Positions 1-7,732 of a stretch of DNA of 64,000 nucleotides are shown here, in pieces (position 1 is the first letter of the stretch; every line of letters starts with the position of its first letter). The DNA is from Chelatococcus sambhunathii (lineage in GTDB: Bacteria; Pseudomonadota; Alphaproteobacteria; Rhizobiales; Beijerinckiaceae). A program made the position numbers and the translations under genes. The notes beneath the pieces are model-generated. The model was not told the DNA's origin, did not search any database, and saw only the letters and a list, made by a program, of their open reading frames with translations. The DNA is taken from contig NZ_LIOL01000004.1 in the NCBI RefSeq assembly GCF_001418005.1, forward strand, positions 124,001 through 188,000, written 5' to 3'.

Positions 1-1170
1 CGGTTGCCCGGCGGCGCCCGTCCAGGGATCGGGCAGGCCGTTGCCGGCCGGCACGTCCATCATGATGAACGGATAGAGCACGACCTCGAGACCGCGCGCC
101 TTGAGGTGACGGATGAGGGCGATCACACTGTCGTCCGACGGCGTGCCGCCATAGGCCGGCCGGCCGTTCACATGGCTGACAAGACGCGCCGCCTCGCGCG
201 TGAGCGAAGAGACCCGCCACGGGAGCTGGCCGCGCCCGTCCTCGGTCGCCTTGGCCGCCGTCTCGACGCGCGGCGCAATGGTGCAGGAGCCGACGCGCAG
301 GTCGTCGCCGAACCAGCTGACGACGAGCGCGACGCGCTCGAGGTTGGGGCACAGCGCTGTCAGCATGTCGAGCGAGGCGACCACATCCACGCTGTTCATC
401 AGCTGGTGGCGGTTCTCCGAGCGCGACGCGCCGAAGCCGAGCACCTGCGTGACATGGCCCGGCATGTAGCCGAACTCGCTCGCCGCCGGGATGAGGTTGA
501 CCGCCCGGATGGCGCTGCCGAGCCCCTCGACCGGCCGCACCACCTCGAAGGAGAATTGCGGAATGCGGTTGCCGTAGGCAGCGAGCGGCAGGTGGTCGAA
601 GACGACATAGGCAAGGCCGCGGTAGGCGGGCGCGTTCGCCGCGCCTTCCTTGGCGATGATGAGCGGGTCGGGTGTCTGGCTCTCGCTGCCGCGGTGGACG
701 CGCATGTTGACCCGCGCAAGGTCGATTTCCTTGCCGTCCGCCCAGGCGCGGCGAATGTAGGCGACAGGCCCCTCGCACAGGCCGATCGCGATATTGGCGT
801 AGTAGCTGTAGGTCGTCTCGATCGTTGTCGTCTTCGGGGGCGACCCCTTGCCGCCGGACGAAGGGGTGCGCGTCACGGTGGTGACCGCCTCCTCCTTCAG
901 GCGCGTCGCCCAGATGAGCTGCCCGCCGACGCGGGCCCGGCCGTAGACGCGGGGAATGGGCGCGCCTTCGGTCGAGGTGATGCCGTCGACATCCTGAAGG
1001 CGCGGCCCTTCCACCACACGCCGCGTGCCGCCGCCGGTGCGCGAGAGGAGCGCGCCGTCGATGGCGGCCCCGGCGAGGCCGCCGAGCGCCCGCCCGACCA
1101 TGGCGCCGACGGGCCCGCCGACGAGCCCGCCCAGAGCGGCACCGGCAACCTGCAGGACGATCGTGGCCAT
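1..1170 (-). CDS. GTA tail-tip host-specificity protein (megatron, g15-like), 3' part missing
   Basis: This frame is open from the ATG at 1168-1170 to the window edge, giving the first 390 residues of a much longer protein. It starts MATIVLQVAGAALGG with a glycine/alanine-rich hydrophobic segment, then a conserved tail-tip region (RVYGRARVGGQLIWAT, YSYYANIAIGLCEGP). It reaches a segment (LKARGLEVVLYPFIMMDVP) typical of the TIM-barrel domain of the GTA multidomain baseplate protein. In Rhodobacter GTA the homologue forms the tail tip and contacts the recipient cell. The ATG overlaps the stop of the NlpC/P60 gene (ATGA), as expected for translational coupling of g14-g15. It is the last gene of the cluster. 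The identification is firm from gene order and sequence; the C-terminal two thirds lie outside the window. Confidence 0.88.
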   Translation of the reverse strand, partial: MATIVLQVAGAALGGLVGGPVGAMVGRALGGLAGAAIDGALLSRTGGGTRRVVEGPRLQDVDGITSTEGAPIPRVYGRARVGGQLIWATRLKEEAVTTVTRTPSSGGKGSPPKTTTIETTYSYYANIAIGLCEGPVAYIRRAWADGKEIDLARVNMRVHRGSESQTPDPLIIAKEGAANAPAYRGLAYVVFDHLPLAAYGNRIPQFSFEVVRPVEGLGSAIRAVNLIPAASEFGYMPGHVTQVLGFGASRSENRHQLMNSVDVVASLDMLTALCPNLERVALVVSWFGDDLRVGSCTIAPRVETAAKATEDGRGQLPWRVSSLTREAARLVSHVNGRPAYGGTPSDDSVIALIRHLKARGLEVVLYPFIMMDVPAGNGLPDPWTGAAGQP

Positions 1171-1613
1171 CAGTCGGTCACTCCTGGAAAGCGGAAGGCG
1201 AAGGCGAGATGGCGCCGCCACCAGCCGCTCAGCGGCACCTCGGCGACGGCGGCGCCGTCATGGGCATGCACCATGCCCGCAGCATTCGTCATGATGGCCG
1301 CATGCTTGGCCGGCAGATGCGCGCGCCAGCGGAAGAGGAGGACATCGCCCGCGCCGGCATCCGCAGGGGCGATGCGGATGAAATGGCGCTCGCCGGCCTC
1401 GGCCATCATCTCGCGCAGGCCGGCCTCGGCCCAGTCGGGCGCATAAGGCGGCACCGCCTCGGGCTCTTGCCCCACCACCTCGCGCCAGACACCGCGCACG
1501 AGGCCGAGGCAGTCGCAGCCGATGCCCTTGAGCGATGCCTGGTGGCGGTAGGGCGTGCCGATCCAGCCGCGCGCCGCGGCGACGATGGCGGCCCGGGCGA
1601 CGCCCCCGCTCAT
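1170..1613 (-). CDS. GTA NlpC/P60 family cell-wall peptidase (g14-like)
   Basis: A 147-aa protein with the NlpC/P60 papain-like fold. The catalytic cysteine lies in GCDCLGLVRG (Cys35, with Cys33 beside it) and the catalytic histidine in AKHAAIM (His104). This family cleaves peptidoglycan peptides. In the GTA particle it sits in the baseplate and is thought to help the tail cross the cell wall. Its start overlaps the stop of the hub gene by 4 nt and its stop overlaps the g15 start, so the three tail-tip genes are tightly coupled. The length matches the family in other GTA clusters. There is no signal peptide, as expected for a particle component. Confidence 0.92.
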   Translation of the reverse strand: MSGGVARAAIVAAARGWIGTPYRHQASLKGIGCDCLGLVRGVWREVVGQEPEAVPPYAPDWAEAGLREMMAEAGERHFIRIAPADAGAGDVLLFRWRAHLPAKHAAIMTNAAGMVHAHDGAAVAEVPLSGWWRRHLAFAFRFPGVTD

Positions 1614-2503
1614 CGAAAGAAGCTCCCGCCGTCATGCCCCTCGCCCTCGCGCGGATAGGTGACGACGAAGTCGTTGCCCGGCATGTGGGGGAAACCCCGG
1701 AAGTTGACGGTGTTGGAGAAGCGGTCCCGGCAGGTGGCATGGCGCTTGTCGCAGCCCGCCGTCACCGTAAAGGCGTCGCCCTCGCCGATGGTCGCCGGCG
1801 CCGCGTGCCAGAGCGTCAGGAGATGCACCCCTTGGTCACGGCGATGGTGCTTGACCTCCACGGCGGCACCGGCGTTGGCGCCGCCCGTCCAGACCAGCCG
1901 CCCGCCGGTGAACCAGCCGTCGGCATGGTCGCCGAGGTCGCGCGCCTGCACCACGAGGCGCCCGTCCGTCGCCGTCACGGCGCCTTCGGCCCGGAAGGCC
2001 GGCAGGGTCAGGTCGACGCCGCAGCGGACATCGCCGAGATCGGCGGCGCAGGCGAGCGAATAGAGCCGCCCCTGGGGCTGATCGAGGCGATGCATGATGC
2101 CGCGCAGTTCGGCGAGAAAGGCATGGTCGGTGCGCTTGATCTCGCCGATCGAGGCGACGTCGACGAGGAGGCGCTGCGCCTCCGGATCGGCCCAGTTGAC
2201 GAGCCAGGTCTCGACGGTGGCATCGTCATAGAGCCCGCCGACGATATCGGCCTCGGTCAGCGCCACCGCACTCAGCGCGCCGGCGACCTCGCTCGTCGCG
2301 ACGGCAAAGCCGAGTTCCGCCGAGACTTCGGAGGGCTCGAGCCCGCTGCGCGCCGCGAAGGTGACACCGGCGAAGGCGAGATCGCGGTCGTGGTCCGTGA
2401 AGCCGAAGACGGCCCCGTCCCGGCGCAGCAGCTTCCAGCAATGGCAGAGCGTCGTCGCGCTCGCCGCAAGATGCTCGGCGAAGGCGGGGTCGATGTCGCG
2501 CAT
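1610..2503 (-). CDS. GTA baseplate hub protein (DUF2163 / phage BR0599, g13-like)
   Basis: 297 aa. The N-terminal half (WKLLRRDGAVFGFTDHDRDL) is the DUF2163 domain. The C-terminal part (HATCRDRFSNTVNFRGFPHMPG) is the phage_BR0599 motif. In RcGTA this protein is the baseplate hub on which the megatron and peptidase assemble. Four cysteines occur as two pairs, in SLACAADLGDVRCGV and in AGCDKRHATC. The RcGTA structure described an iron-sulfur cluster in the hub, and these cysteines are the obvious candidate ligands here (inference). ATG start at 2501-2503; the stop overlaps the next gene by 4 nt. Confidence 0.92.
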   Translation of the reverse strand: MRDIDPAFAEHLAASATTLCHCWKLLRRDGAVFGFTDHDRDLAFAGVTFAARSGLEPSEVSAELGFAVATSEVAGALSAVALTEADIVGGLYDDATVETWLVNWADPEAQRLLVDVASIGEIKRTDHAFLAELRGIMHRLDQPQGRLYSLACAADLGDVRCGVDLTLPAFRAEGAVTATDGRLVVQARDLGDHADGWFTGGRLVWTGGANAGAAVEVKHHRRDQGVHLLTLWHAAPATIGEGDAFTVTAGCDKRHATCRDRFSNTVNFRGFPHMPGNDFVVTYPREGEGHDGGSFFR

Positions 2504-2525
2504 GGCAATGTCCTTGAAGGCCCTG

Positions 2526-3167
2526 TCACGGGACGATCTCGATCACCGGCAGCTGCGGGATGGCGCCGGCTGAGAAGGCCGCGAAATCCACCTCGAGCCG
2601 GTCGGTATCGAAGCGGACCGGAACGTCGAACAGATAGCCGGCCGTCACCGCCGTATCCGGCGCCGGAACGCTTCCCTCGGCGAAGGTGACGAGGCCCGTC
2701 GTTGCATCGCAGGTGAACTCGAGACCGGCCGTCAGTTCCTGTCCGTCGACGGCAATGCGGACGCTGCCGTCGACGGGTTTGGCGATGGGGCGCACATAGG
2801 GCGCATGGGCGCCGCCGTATTGTTTGACGAGCTGGAAGCTCGCCCTCTCCCCATCCCCGGTCCCGATCGCCTGGTCGGTCGGCGCAGGCTCCTGCGACGG
2901 CAGGCACGACTTGAAGTCGAGCCGGTCGCGCCAGCGGAAGCCGTAGAGCCGGCCGCGCCGCTCCTCGAAGAAGGCGACGGCCGCCGCCAGCGCGTCGAGC
3001 GTCTTGATGCCATAGCCGGCCTCGTAGCGCCGGCGCGCGTGGTGCCAGCGCGCATTGCGGCTCTCGCGTCCGGAGCCGAGGAGGACGATGTCCGTGCGCC
3101 GCTCCGGGCCGCCGCTGCTCGCGAGCGAGATGTCGACGGGGAACCTAACTTCGTGGAACGAGCTCAT
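2526..3167 (-). CDS. GTA distal tail protein (DUF2460, g12-like)
   Basis: 213 aa beginning MSSFHEVRFPVDISLASSGG, the characteristic start of the DUF2460/TIGR02217 family. The frame extends further upstream, but the conserved N-terminus fixes the start at 3165-3167. The family forms the distal tail ring between the tail tube and the hub. Conserved segments include RRRYEAGYGIKTLDALAA and FFEERRGRLYGFRWRD. It lies 10 nt downstream of the tape-measure gene and 22 nt before the hub gene, in the same order as in Rhodobacter capsulatus GTA. Confidence 0.93.
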   Translation of the reverse strand: MSSFHEVRFPVDISLASSGGPERRTDIVLLGSGRESRNARWHHARRRYEAGYGIKTLDALAAAVAFFEERRGRLYGFRWRDRLDFKSCLPSQEPAPTDQAIGTGDGERASFQLVKQYGGAHAPYVRPIAKPVDGSVRIAVDGQELTAGLEFTCDATTGLVTFAEGSVPAPDTAVTAGYLFDVPVRFDTDRLEVDFAAFSAGAIPQLPVIEIVP

Positions 3168-3177
3168 CGCTTCTCCC

Positions 3178-3750
3178 TCACAGCGCACGCTGGCCGCGCG
3201 CGACGGCACGGGCGAGCGCCGCGGACACCTGCGCTTCCGAGCGCCGGAAGCTCTCGGCATCGTTGGTGCTGATGTTGACGGTGACCTGCGCCACGGGTCC
3301 GCCCTGCGAACCGGCCGCGCGCACGCCGAGCCGGCCGTCCGGTCCGCGCGCCAGCGGCATGATCGCCTCGGCGCCGCGCTCGCCCATGAGGCCGAGCCCG
3401 CCGGCGAGCGGGAAATAGGTCGGTGCGGCGACGACGCCGCCCTGGGCGAAAGGCTGCACGAGACCGCGCGAGATCACGCCGCCCTTGGCAAAGGGCAAGG
3501 CGCTCGACAGGCCCGAGAACAGGGATTCGAGGCCGCTGCCCAGCGCGCTTTCCAGCGGTTTCGTGGCGGCTTTGAGGGCAATGTCGATGAGGCGCTGGCC
3601 GATGCTGCGCAGCACGTCCTCGAAGCGCCGGCCCTCGACGACGCTCGACGAGAAGGCCTTGACGAGCGCCGCGCCGAAGCTCGTCGCCAGCCGGTTGGCC
3701 TCGCGCAATTCGTCAAGGTCGATGCGCAGGTCCTGCGGATCACTCGTCAT
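3178..3750 (-). CDS. GTA tail tape measure protein (g11-like)
   Basis: About 190 aa from MTSDPQDLRIDLDELREANRLA. It is short for a tape measure protein, which fits the short GTA tail. The N-terminal helix is followed by FSSSVVEGRRFEDVLRSIGQRL and then a glycine/alanine-rich hydrophobic middle (FAKGGVISRGLVQPFAQGGVV) ending in GERGAEAIMPLARGPDG, typical of phage tape-measure C-termini. The start overlaps the 3' end of the chaperone gene by 4 nt. A longer frame exists upstream but overlaps the preceding gene and lacks family resemblance. Confidence 0.9.
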   Translation of the reverse strand: MTSDPQDLRIDLDELREANRLATSFGAALVKAFSSSVVEGRRFEDVLRSIGQRLIDIALKAATKPLESALGSGLESLFSGLSSALPFAKGGVISRGLVQPFAQGGVVAAPTYFPLAGGLGLMGERGAEAIMPLARGPDGRLGVRAAGSQGGPVAQVTVNISTNDAESFRRSEAQVSAALARAVARGQRAL

Positions 3751-3995
3751 GGCGTTATGGCTCCCGTTGAGGCGGCCGTGTCGGGAAAGGCGCGCATCAG
3801 CGCGGCGAGATCCCGACGCGCCGGGGTGGCGCTGCGGCCGAGGCCGAGGGCACGCGCCGTCGCCGCGATCTCGCGCGGCGTCAGGCGCCAGAAGGCGTCC
3901 GGACCGAGCCGCAGAGCGCCGAAGCCGAAGGCCTGCACCTCGTCCCACGGAAAGGGCGAGGCGGCCGTGGCTTCAGGGCGCCCTGCGGCGGTCAA
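3747..3995 (-). CDS. GTA phage tail assembly chaperone (g10.1-like, DUF2376)
   Basis: An 82-aa protein with the signature PFPWDEVQAFGFGALRLGPDAFWRLTPRE of the small tail assembly chaperone found between g10 and the tape measure gene in GTA clusters. It overlaps both neighbours by 4 nt. In siphophages the equivalent proteins coat the tape measure protein during tail assembly; that role is inherited from the family and is not proven here. Identification rests on the conserved motif and exact position. Confidence 0.88.
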   Translation of the reverse strand: MTAAGRPEATAASPFPWDEVQAFGFGALRLGPDAFWRLTPREIAATARALGLGRSATPARRDLAALMRAFPDTAASTGAITP

Positions 3996-4324
3996 GGGTT
4001 TGGCGGCGTGGCCTCCCCGGGGCCGAAGGTGACGGCGAGCAGCCGGGCGATGATGGCGGCGAGGTTCTCAAGCCCCTGCCCGATCGGCAGGGCTGCGACC
4101 TCGCGGTCGCTCATCGCCCCGCCACCGCCGCGGATGGCGGCGCCGATGAGGCGGATCATGTCGCCGGCCGACAGGCGCCCGCGCGCGAAGCGCTCGCCGA
4201 GCCCGGCGAGATCCTCGACCCCGAAGGCGTCCTCCAGCTCGGCCAGCGCCCCGAGCGTCAGGCACAGCACGAAGGTCTCACCGCCGATCTCGGCCGTGAT
4301 TTCGCCGCGTCTCAGATTGGCCAT
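3992..4324 (-). CDS. GTA gp10-like tail assembly protein
   Basis: 110 aa starting MANLRRGEITAEIGGETFVLCLTLGALAELE, the hallmark of the GTA-gp10 family (tail assembly chaperone-type). The frame is open upstream, but the start at 4322-4324 matches the conserved N-terminus and leaves a 7-nt gap to the major tail gene. C-terminal segment: LAAIIARLLAVTFGPGE. Together with the 82-aa protein downstream it corresponds to the g10/g10.1 pair of RcGTA. Confidence 0.88.
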   Translation of the reverse strand: MANLRRGEITAEIGGETFVLCLTLGALAELEDAFGVEDLAGLGERFARGRLSAGDMIRLIGAAIRGGGGAMSDREVAALPIGQGLENLAAIIARLLAVTFGPGEATPPNP

Positions 4325-4331
4325 GGCCGCC

Positions 4332-4739
4332 TCACAGGGTTGAGAAGGCGAGCGCGCCGGCGGATTCGAGCGCGAGCTCGAAGGTGACCTCGCCGGCGTG
4401 GTCGCCGCGGTATTCGAGCGCGGTGACCTGGAAAGGCCCCTCGATCGTGCCGAAATCCGGCACCACGACCTGCCAGGGGCGGATGTCGTCGTCGAAGAAG
4501 AGCTCGCGGACATAGGCGTCGGACGCCTCGTCCTTGAAGATGCCGGAGCCGCTGATGCCGGCCCGGCGCACGCCGGCACCGGCGAGCAATTCGCGCCAGC
4601 GGCCTGCCGATTCCGCATGCGTGACGTCCACCGTCTCGGCGTTGAAGGCGATATGCCGGGCCCGGAGGCCCGCGACCGTGACGAAAGTGCCGCCGATGTC
4701 GAGCTTCAGCAGCAGGTCCTTGCCTTTCTGGGCACCCAT
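4332..4739 (-). CDS. GTA major tail tube protein (g9-like)
   Basis: 135 aa beginning MGAQKGKDLLLKLDIGG, typical of the TIGR02126 / phage_TTP_1 major tail protein family. Conserved blocks are RARHIAFNAETVDVTHAES, RRAGISGSGIFKDEASD and the C-terminal YRGDHAGEVTFELALES. The protein forms the hexameric rings of the tail tube. The start at 4737-4739 was preferred over an upstream extension because it matches the conserved family N-terminus. A 35-nt gap separates it from the tail terminator gene. Confidence 0.93.
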   Translation of the reverse strand: MGAQKGKDLLLKLDIGGTFVTVAGLRARHIAFNAETVDVTHAESAGRWRELLAGAGVRRAGISGSGIFKDEASDAYVRELFFDDDIRPWQVVVPDFGTIEGPFQVTALEYRGDHAGEVTFELALESAGALAFSTL

Positions 4740-4774
4740 GTCGTGTCCTCTCCGATTGGTCGATGGCACCGGCG

Positions 4775-5191
4775 TCACGGCGCCGGCAGGCGCTCCGTCA
4801 CCGCCCTGAGGCGCAGCGTCACGCGCGAGCGGTCGGCGCGCTCGTCGCGGCGCGCCTCCGTCTCGACGGTGCGCAGGTTCACGAGCCGGTGGCCGTCGAG
4901 CGGCAGCGATATTTCGCTGAGCAGCGCGTCGATGCGCCCGGCGCTTTCGAGGGCGCTGCGTGCGCCGCCGGCACGAGCCCAGACGGTGAGCGTGATGTCG
5001 TGCTCCTCACCTCGATCGGTGCCGGTCGACCAGTCGCGCGCCTTCCAGGGACCGATGACGCAGTAGAGCCCGTCGAGTCCCCGCGGCGTCTCGTCGAAGA
5101 TGCGCGCCCCTCCGAGGCGGGCGACGAGATCGGCGTCGCCGGTGAGGCGCGCGATCAGCGTCTCGCGGAGCGCGATGTGGGACGGCTTCAC
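4775..5191 (-). CDS. GTA tail terminator-type protein (DUF3168, g8-like)
   Basis: 138 aa, reading (V/M)KPSHIALRETLIARLTGDADL with a GTG start at 5189-5191 that overlaps the previous stop (GTGA). The DUF3168 signature is visible in LGGARIFDETPRGLDGLYCVIGPWKARDWST and in the ITLTVWAR strand. In the GTA particle it caps the tail where it joins the head. The longer upstream frame overlaps g7 and was not used. Confidence 0.88.
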   Translation of the reverse strand: MKPSHIALRETLIARLTGDADLVARLGGARIFDETPRGLDGLYCVIGPWKARDWSTGTDRGEEHDITLTVWARAGGARSALESAGRIDALLSEISLPLDGHRLVNLRTVETEARRDERADRSRVTLRLRAVTERLPAP

Positions 5192-5523
5192 GGCGTCACC
5201 TCCTGCAGCGTGCACACGAGCCGGCGCCGGCGCCCGTCGGGGTCGACGGCCGACAGCACGGCGAAGGACCGCCCGCCGATGGCGAAGCGACAGGTGCCGT
5301 CGACATCGCCGCGCCAGCGCATCTCGGCCCGGAAGCGGGCGGCGAGATCGCGTCGGTCGGCGTGCTCGCGCTCGTCGCTGCCCGCCGTCACGCCATCCAG
5401 CGAGCACCACAGATGACCGGCCGGCTCGAAGGCGCGAACCACACCGCCGGTACCGTCCGGCGTCTCGCGTGGCCGCAGCAGCGCCGCACGGCGGCGCAGG
5501 CGGCCGAGGGGAAGGTCGGCCAT
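5188..5523 (-). CDS. GTA head-tail adaptor/stopper (g7-like)
   Basis: 111 aa with the head-tail adaptor (PF05521-type) pattern: MADLPLGRLRRRAALLRP at the N-terminus, WCSLDGVTAGSDEREHADRRDLAARFRAEMRWR in the middle and FAIGGRSFAVLSAVDPDGRRRRLVCTLQEV at the end. These proteins form the ring that retains DNA in the filled head. One nucleotide separates it from g6, and it overlaps g8 by 4 nt. Confidence 0.9.
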   Translation of the reverse strand: MADLPLGRLRRRAALLRPRETPDGTGGVVRAFEPAGHLWCSLDGVTAGSDEREHADRRDLAARFRAEMRWRGDVDGTCRFAIGGRSFAVLSAVDPDGRRRRLVCTLQEVTP

Positions 5524-5524
5524 G

Positions 5525-6079
5525 TCACAGCCTCATCCGGCGCCAGGGGGTGAGAAGGGCGACGACATCCGGCGGCAAGGGCGGCTTGCCCGCCGCCGGC
5601 GCATCGCCCCGGTTCTCGAACCAGTGGGCGGTCAGTAGGCGCACGGCCTGGCGCAGCGGCCCGGGCACATCGGCGGCGGCGCCATAGCCCAGCCGCACGT
5701 CGACCTCGACGGCGGCGGGCGAAGCTGCGAGCCAACCGAAAAGAAGGGCGTCGCGCTCGACGGCGGCGGCAGGCGCAACGATGCCGTCCGGCAAGGCGAG
5801 CGGGGCACCGCCCGCGTCGCGACCGTGCACGGCCAGCACGGCATCGACCGGGGCCATCGGCAGGCGCAGCACGCCGGCCCCGGGCCAGGCACCGAGCACG
5901 AAGCGCCAGGTCTGGGAGACGAGCGCGAGCCCGCTCACGGCCTCGACCGTCAGCCGCGCCGAAGTGACGAGCGCCGCGAGGAGCCCGTCCTCAGCCGTGT
6001 CGTCAAGGCGCAGGAAGGCCTTTGCCTCGTCGAGCGGCACCGGCTCCTCGGCCGGCGGCTGCAGCAGAATGGGTGTCAT
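5525..6079 (-). CDS. GTA head-tail connector protein (g6-like)
   Basis: 184 aa, MTPILLQPPAEEPVPLDEAKAFLRLDDTAEDGLLAALVTSARLTVEAVSG, the diagnostic opening of the phage gp6-like head-tail connector family (TIGR02215-type). It forms the adaptor ring under the portal. It is the first gene of the tail-side half of the cluster. Upstream of it the reading direction flips: the protease gene at 6161 runs the other way. g6-g15 therefore probably need their own promoter in the 81 nt between 6080 and 6160, or read-through from the head genes across the insert. Confidence 0.9.
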   Translation of the reverse strand: MTPILLQPPAEEPVPLDEAKAFLRLDDTAEDGLLAALVTSARLTVEAVSGLALVSQTWRFVLGAWPGAGVLRLPMAPVDAVLAVHGRDAGGAPLALPDGIVAPAAAVERDALLFGWLAASPAAVEVDVRLGYGAAADVPGPLRQAVRLLTAHWFENRGDAPAAGKPPLPPDVVALLTPWRRMRL

Positions 6080-6160
6080 GGAAACCTCAAAACTGTATGC
6101 ACCCCCTTGCGCCGGCCGGAGCCGCCGCTAAGGCTGGCGCAGCCAACGAAAGGACTGCTC

Positions 6161-6946
6161 GTGCAACGGCTCTTGCCCCGCGCCGCCCGACGGCTCGCCT
6201 GGATGACCTGCGTGTTCGCCGGCCTTCTGGTCTCCGCACGGATGCCGGCCGAAGCCGTCATCGGCGGGCGGGAGGATGCGGGACCGCTCGCTGACGCGAG
6301 CGTCATGGTGCTGAACGCGCGCGGCGGCGTGTGCAGCGGCATCGTGCTCGCGCCCGATGCGGTGCTGACCGCAGCCCATTGCGTGACGGGGGCCGACGCC
6401 TATCGCGTGCATTATCGCGACGAGGCCGGCGAGCCGGTGCTGATCGTGCCGCGGGAGGTCGTCGTCCATCCGCGCTACGACCGTGACGCCATCAAGGCCC
6501 GGCGGCAATCGGTCGATCTCGCCCTCGTGCGGCTGCCGGAGCCGCTGCCGGCCACGTTCGCGGCGGCGACCCTGTCGCGCGCGGCGGCGCCACGCGAGGG
6601 CGCCCGGATGACGCTCGGCGGCTGGGGCGTCGCCGCCGAGGGCGACCACCGCAGCACCGGCACCTTCCGCGCGCTCGACATGTCCGTCGTGGAGCCCTAC
6701 GGGCCGGGGCGGATTCTCGTCTGGCTCGGCAACGGGCCGAAGCGCCGCGCCGGTGCCTGCGACGGCGATTCCGGCGGCCCCATCGCCGATGCCGCAGGGC
6801 GCGTGGTCGCCGTGACGGGCTTTGCCCGCGGCGAGGGCCGCGACCGCTGCGGGCTTATGACCCAGGGCACGCTCGTCGCGCCCGAGCGTGCCTTCATCGA
6901 CGGTACGCTCAGGCACTGGGGACGCGAGGCCAACTGGGCCGAGTGA
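6161..6946 (+). CDS. Secreted trypsin-fold serine protease inserted in the GTA cluster
   Basis: 261 aa from the GTG at 6161, which has GAAAGGA 6 nt upstream. The N-terminus ([25 protein letters not shown]) is a signal peptide. The mature part starts VIGGRED, a chymotrypsin-type activation motif. The triad is visible: His73 in TAAHC, Asp119 in VDLALVRL and Ser204 in CDGDSGGP. The residue six before the catalytic serine (chymotrypsin position 189) is Gly, not the Asp of true trypsins, so Arg/Lys specificity is not expected (inference). Four cysteines fit two disulfides. It lies opposite in strand to every GTA gene around it, between connector and capsid, and is not part of the RcGTA gene set. 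Function unknown. Confidence 0.88.
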   Translation: MQRLLPRAARRLAWMTCVFAGLLVSARMPAEAVIGGREDAGPLADASVMVLNARGGVCSGIVLAPDAVLTAAHCVTGADAYRVHYRDEAGEPVLIVPREVVVHPRYDRDAIKARRQSVDLALVRLPEPLPATFAAATLSRAAAPREGARMTLGGWGVAAEGDHRSTGTFRALDMSVVEPYGPGRILVWLGNGPKRRAGACDGDSGGPIADAAGRVVAVTGFARGEGRDRCGLMTQGTLVAPERAFIDGTLRHWGREANWAE

Positions 6947-7012
6947 GGTAGCCAGTTTCGCAGGTCGCCGGGATGAGCCGTGATGCCTCTGCTTGCGGCC
7001 TGGAAAGGCAAA

Positions 7013-7037
7013 GCCCCGCCGTGATTAGCGGCGGGGC
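7013..7037 (-). terminator. Strong GC stem-loop after the toxin gene
   Basis: The inverted repeat GCCCCGCCG / CGGCGGGGC (9-bp stem, 7-nt loop) lies between the convergent protease and toxin genes. Read on the minus strand it is followed by TTTGCCTTTCC, a weak T-rich tail. It could end transcription from either side. If it works on the minus strand it would also stop read-through from the GTA head genes into the tail genes. Confidence 0.6.
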
Positions 7038-7142
7038 CTCAAGGTCGTGCAGCGAGCTTGTCATCGCCCGTTCGCACGACCGCCTCCGAAGAGGTCTTGA
7101 AAGCCTGATGCCATAGGCAGCGCAGGAACGATGTAAAGATGG

Positions 7143-7571
7143 CTACTCGGACCGCTTTGTCAATCCGGAAAGCCCGAGAGCGACAAGCACGCAGTGCTGA
7201 ATTCTCGCCAGTTCCACCGGGGCAAGCACAGGCGTTAAGTATTTGCGTTTTCCGTATTGATCACGTCCCGTACGGACGAGCTCAAGCCTCTGGAAACCAA
7301 CCGTATAGGGCATGTCGGCTTTCACCCAAGCGGTCGGTAAATCGAAGGGCGTCGGCAGGGGTGGCTCCATCCGAACTTCGCAATGATAGTCCTCGATGGG
7401 ATCGGGCGGCGTCGTGCTTAGCGGCACCACGGAAACCAATCCGGTACGCCGTTTCAGCCGCGGGGAAATGACCACAACCGGCCGGCGTTTGACCATTTCA
7501 GGCTCGCGAAATCCACTATCGAAGTCGCAAATTAACACTGTACCCGGCTCAGGGTGAAACTTCAGCGGCAA
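7143..7571 (-). CDS. PemK/MazF-family toxin-like protein
   Basis: 142 aa. The start FHPEPGTVLICDFDSGF and the core EMVKRRPVVVISPR...GLVSVVPLSTT follow the PemK/MazF (CcdB-fold) pattern, where the KRRPVVVIS strand and the PLSTT segment shape the RNA-binding surface. Family members are sequence-specific endoribonucleases of type II toxin-antitoxin systems. The TTG at 7569-7571 is used as start; no better start exists upstream because a small ORF overlaps it by 10 nt. The DNA is clearly richer in A/T than the flanking GTA genes, a sign of transfer. No classic MazE/PemI antitoxin is recognised. Many such stand-alone PemK genes occur in Rhizobiales, so toxicity is not certain. Confidence 0.8.
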   Translation of the reverse strand: MPLKFHPEPGTVLICDFDSGFREPEMVKRRPVVVISPRLKRRTGLVSVVPLSTTPPDPIEDYHCEVRMEPPLPTPFDLPTAWVKADMPYTVGFQRLELVRTGRDQYGKRKYLTPVLAPVELARIQHCVLVALGLSGLTKRSE

Positions 7572-7732
7572 GGCGCCCCTCGACGAATCGAATAAACTAT
7601 CGCAGCCAGTATGGCTGAAGTCTCACGTTCAATACGAGACAGGTAAACCTCCTGTAACTTGCTCTTCGCCCGCCCCTCAGCTGCGCCGATGATCGGCCAG
7701 TTATGCCAAGCGAGGAAGCGGGCGATGCGCAA
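7562..7732 (-). CDS. Possible 56-aa partner of the PemK-like protein
   Basis: A short frame, (TTG)RIARFLAWHNWPII... to ...IRRGAPCR, ending TGA at 7562-7564, so it overlaps the PemK start by 10 nt. A purine-rich GAGGACAGG lies about 6 nt upstream of the TTG at 7730-7732. The product is basic and helical with a KSKLQEVYLSRIERETSAI stretch. Overlap with a toxin gene from the upstream side is the usual antitoxin position, but no antitoxin fold is recognised and the start is weak. It may be only a remnant. Confidence 0.35.
   Translation of the reverse strand: MRIARFLAWHNWPIIGAAEGRAKSKLQEVYLSRIERETSAILAAIVYSIRRGAPCR

Noticed and set aside
1-2689. Long plus-strand frames across the start of the window
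   Set aside because: The GTA genes on the minus strand carry recognisable domains and overlapping start/stop codons; the plus frames do not.
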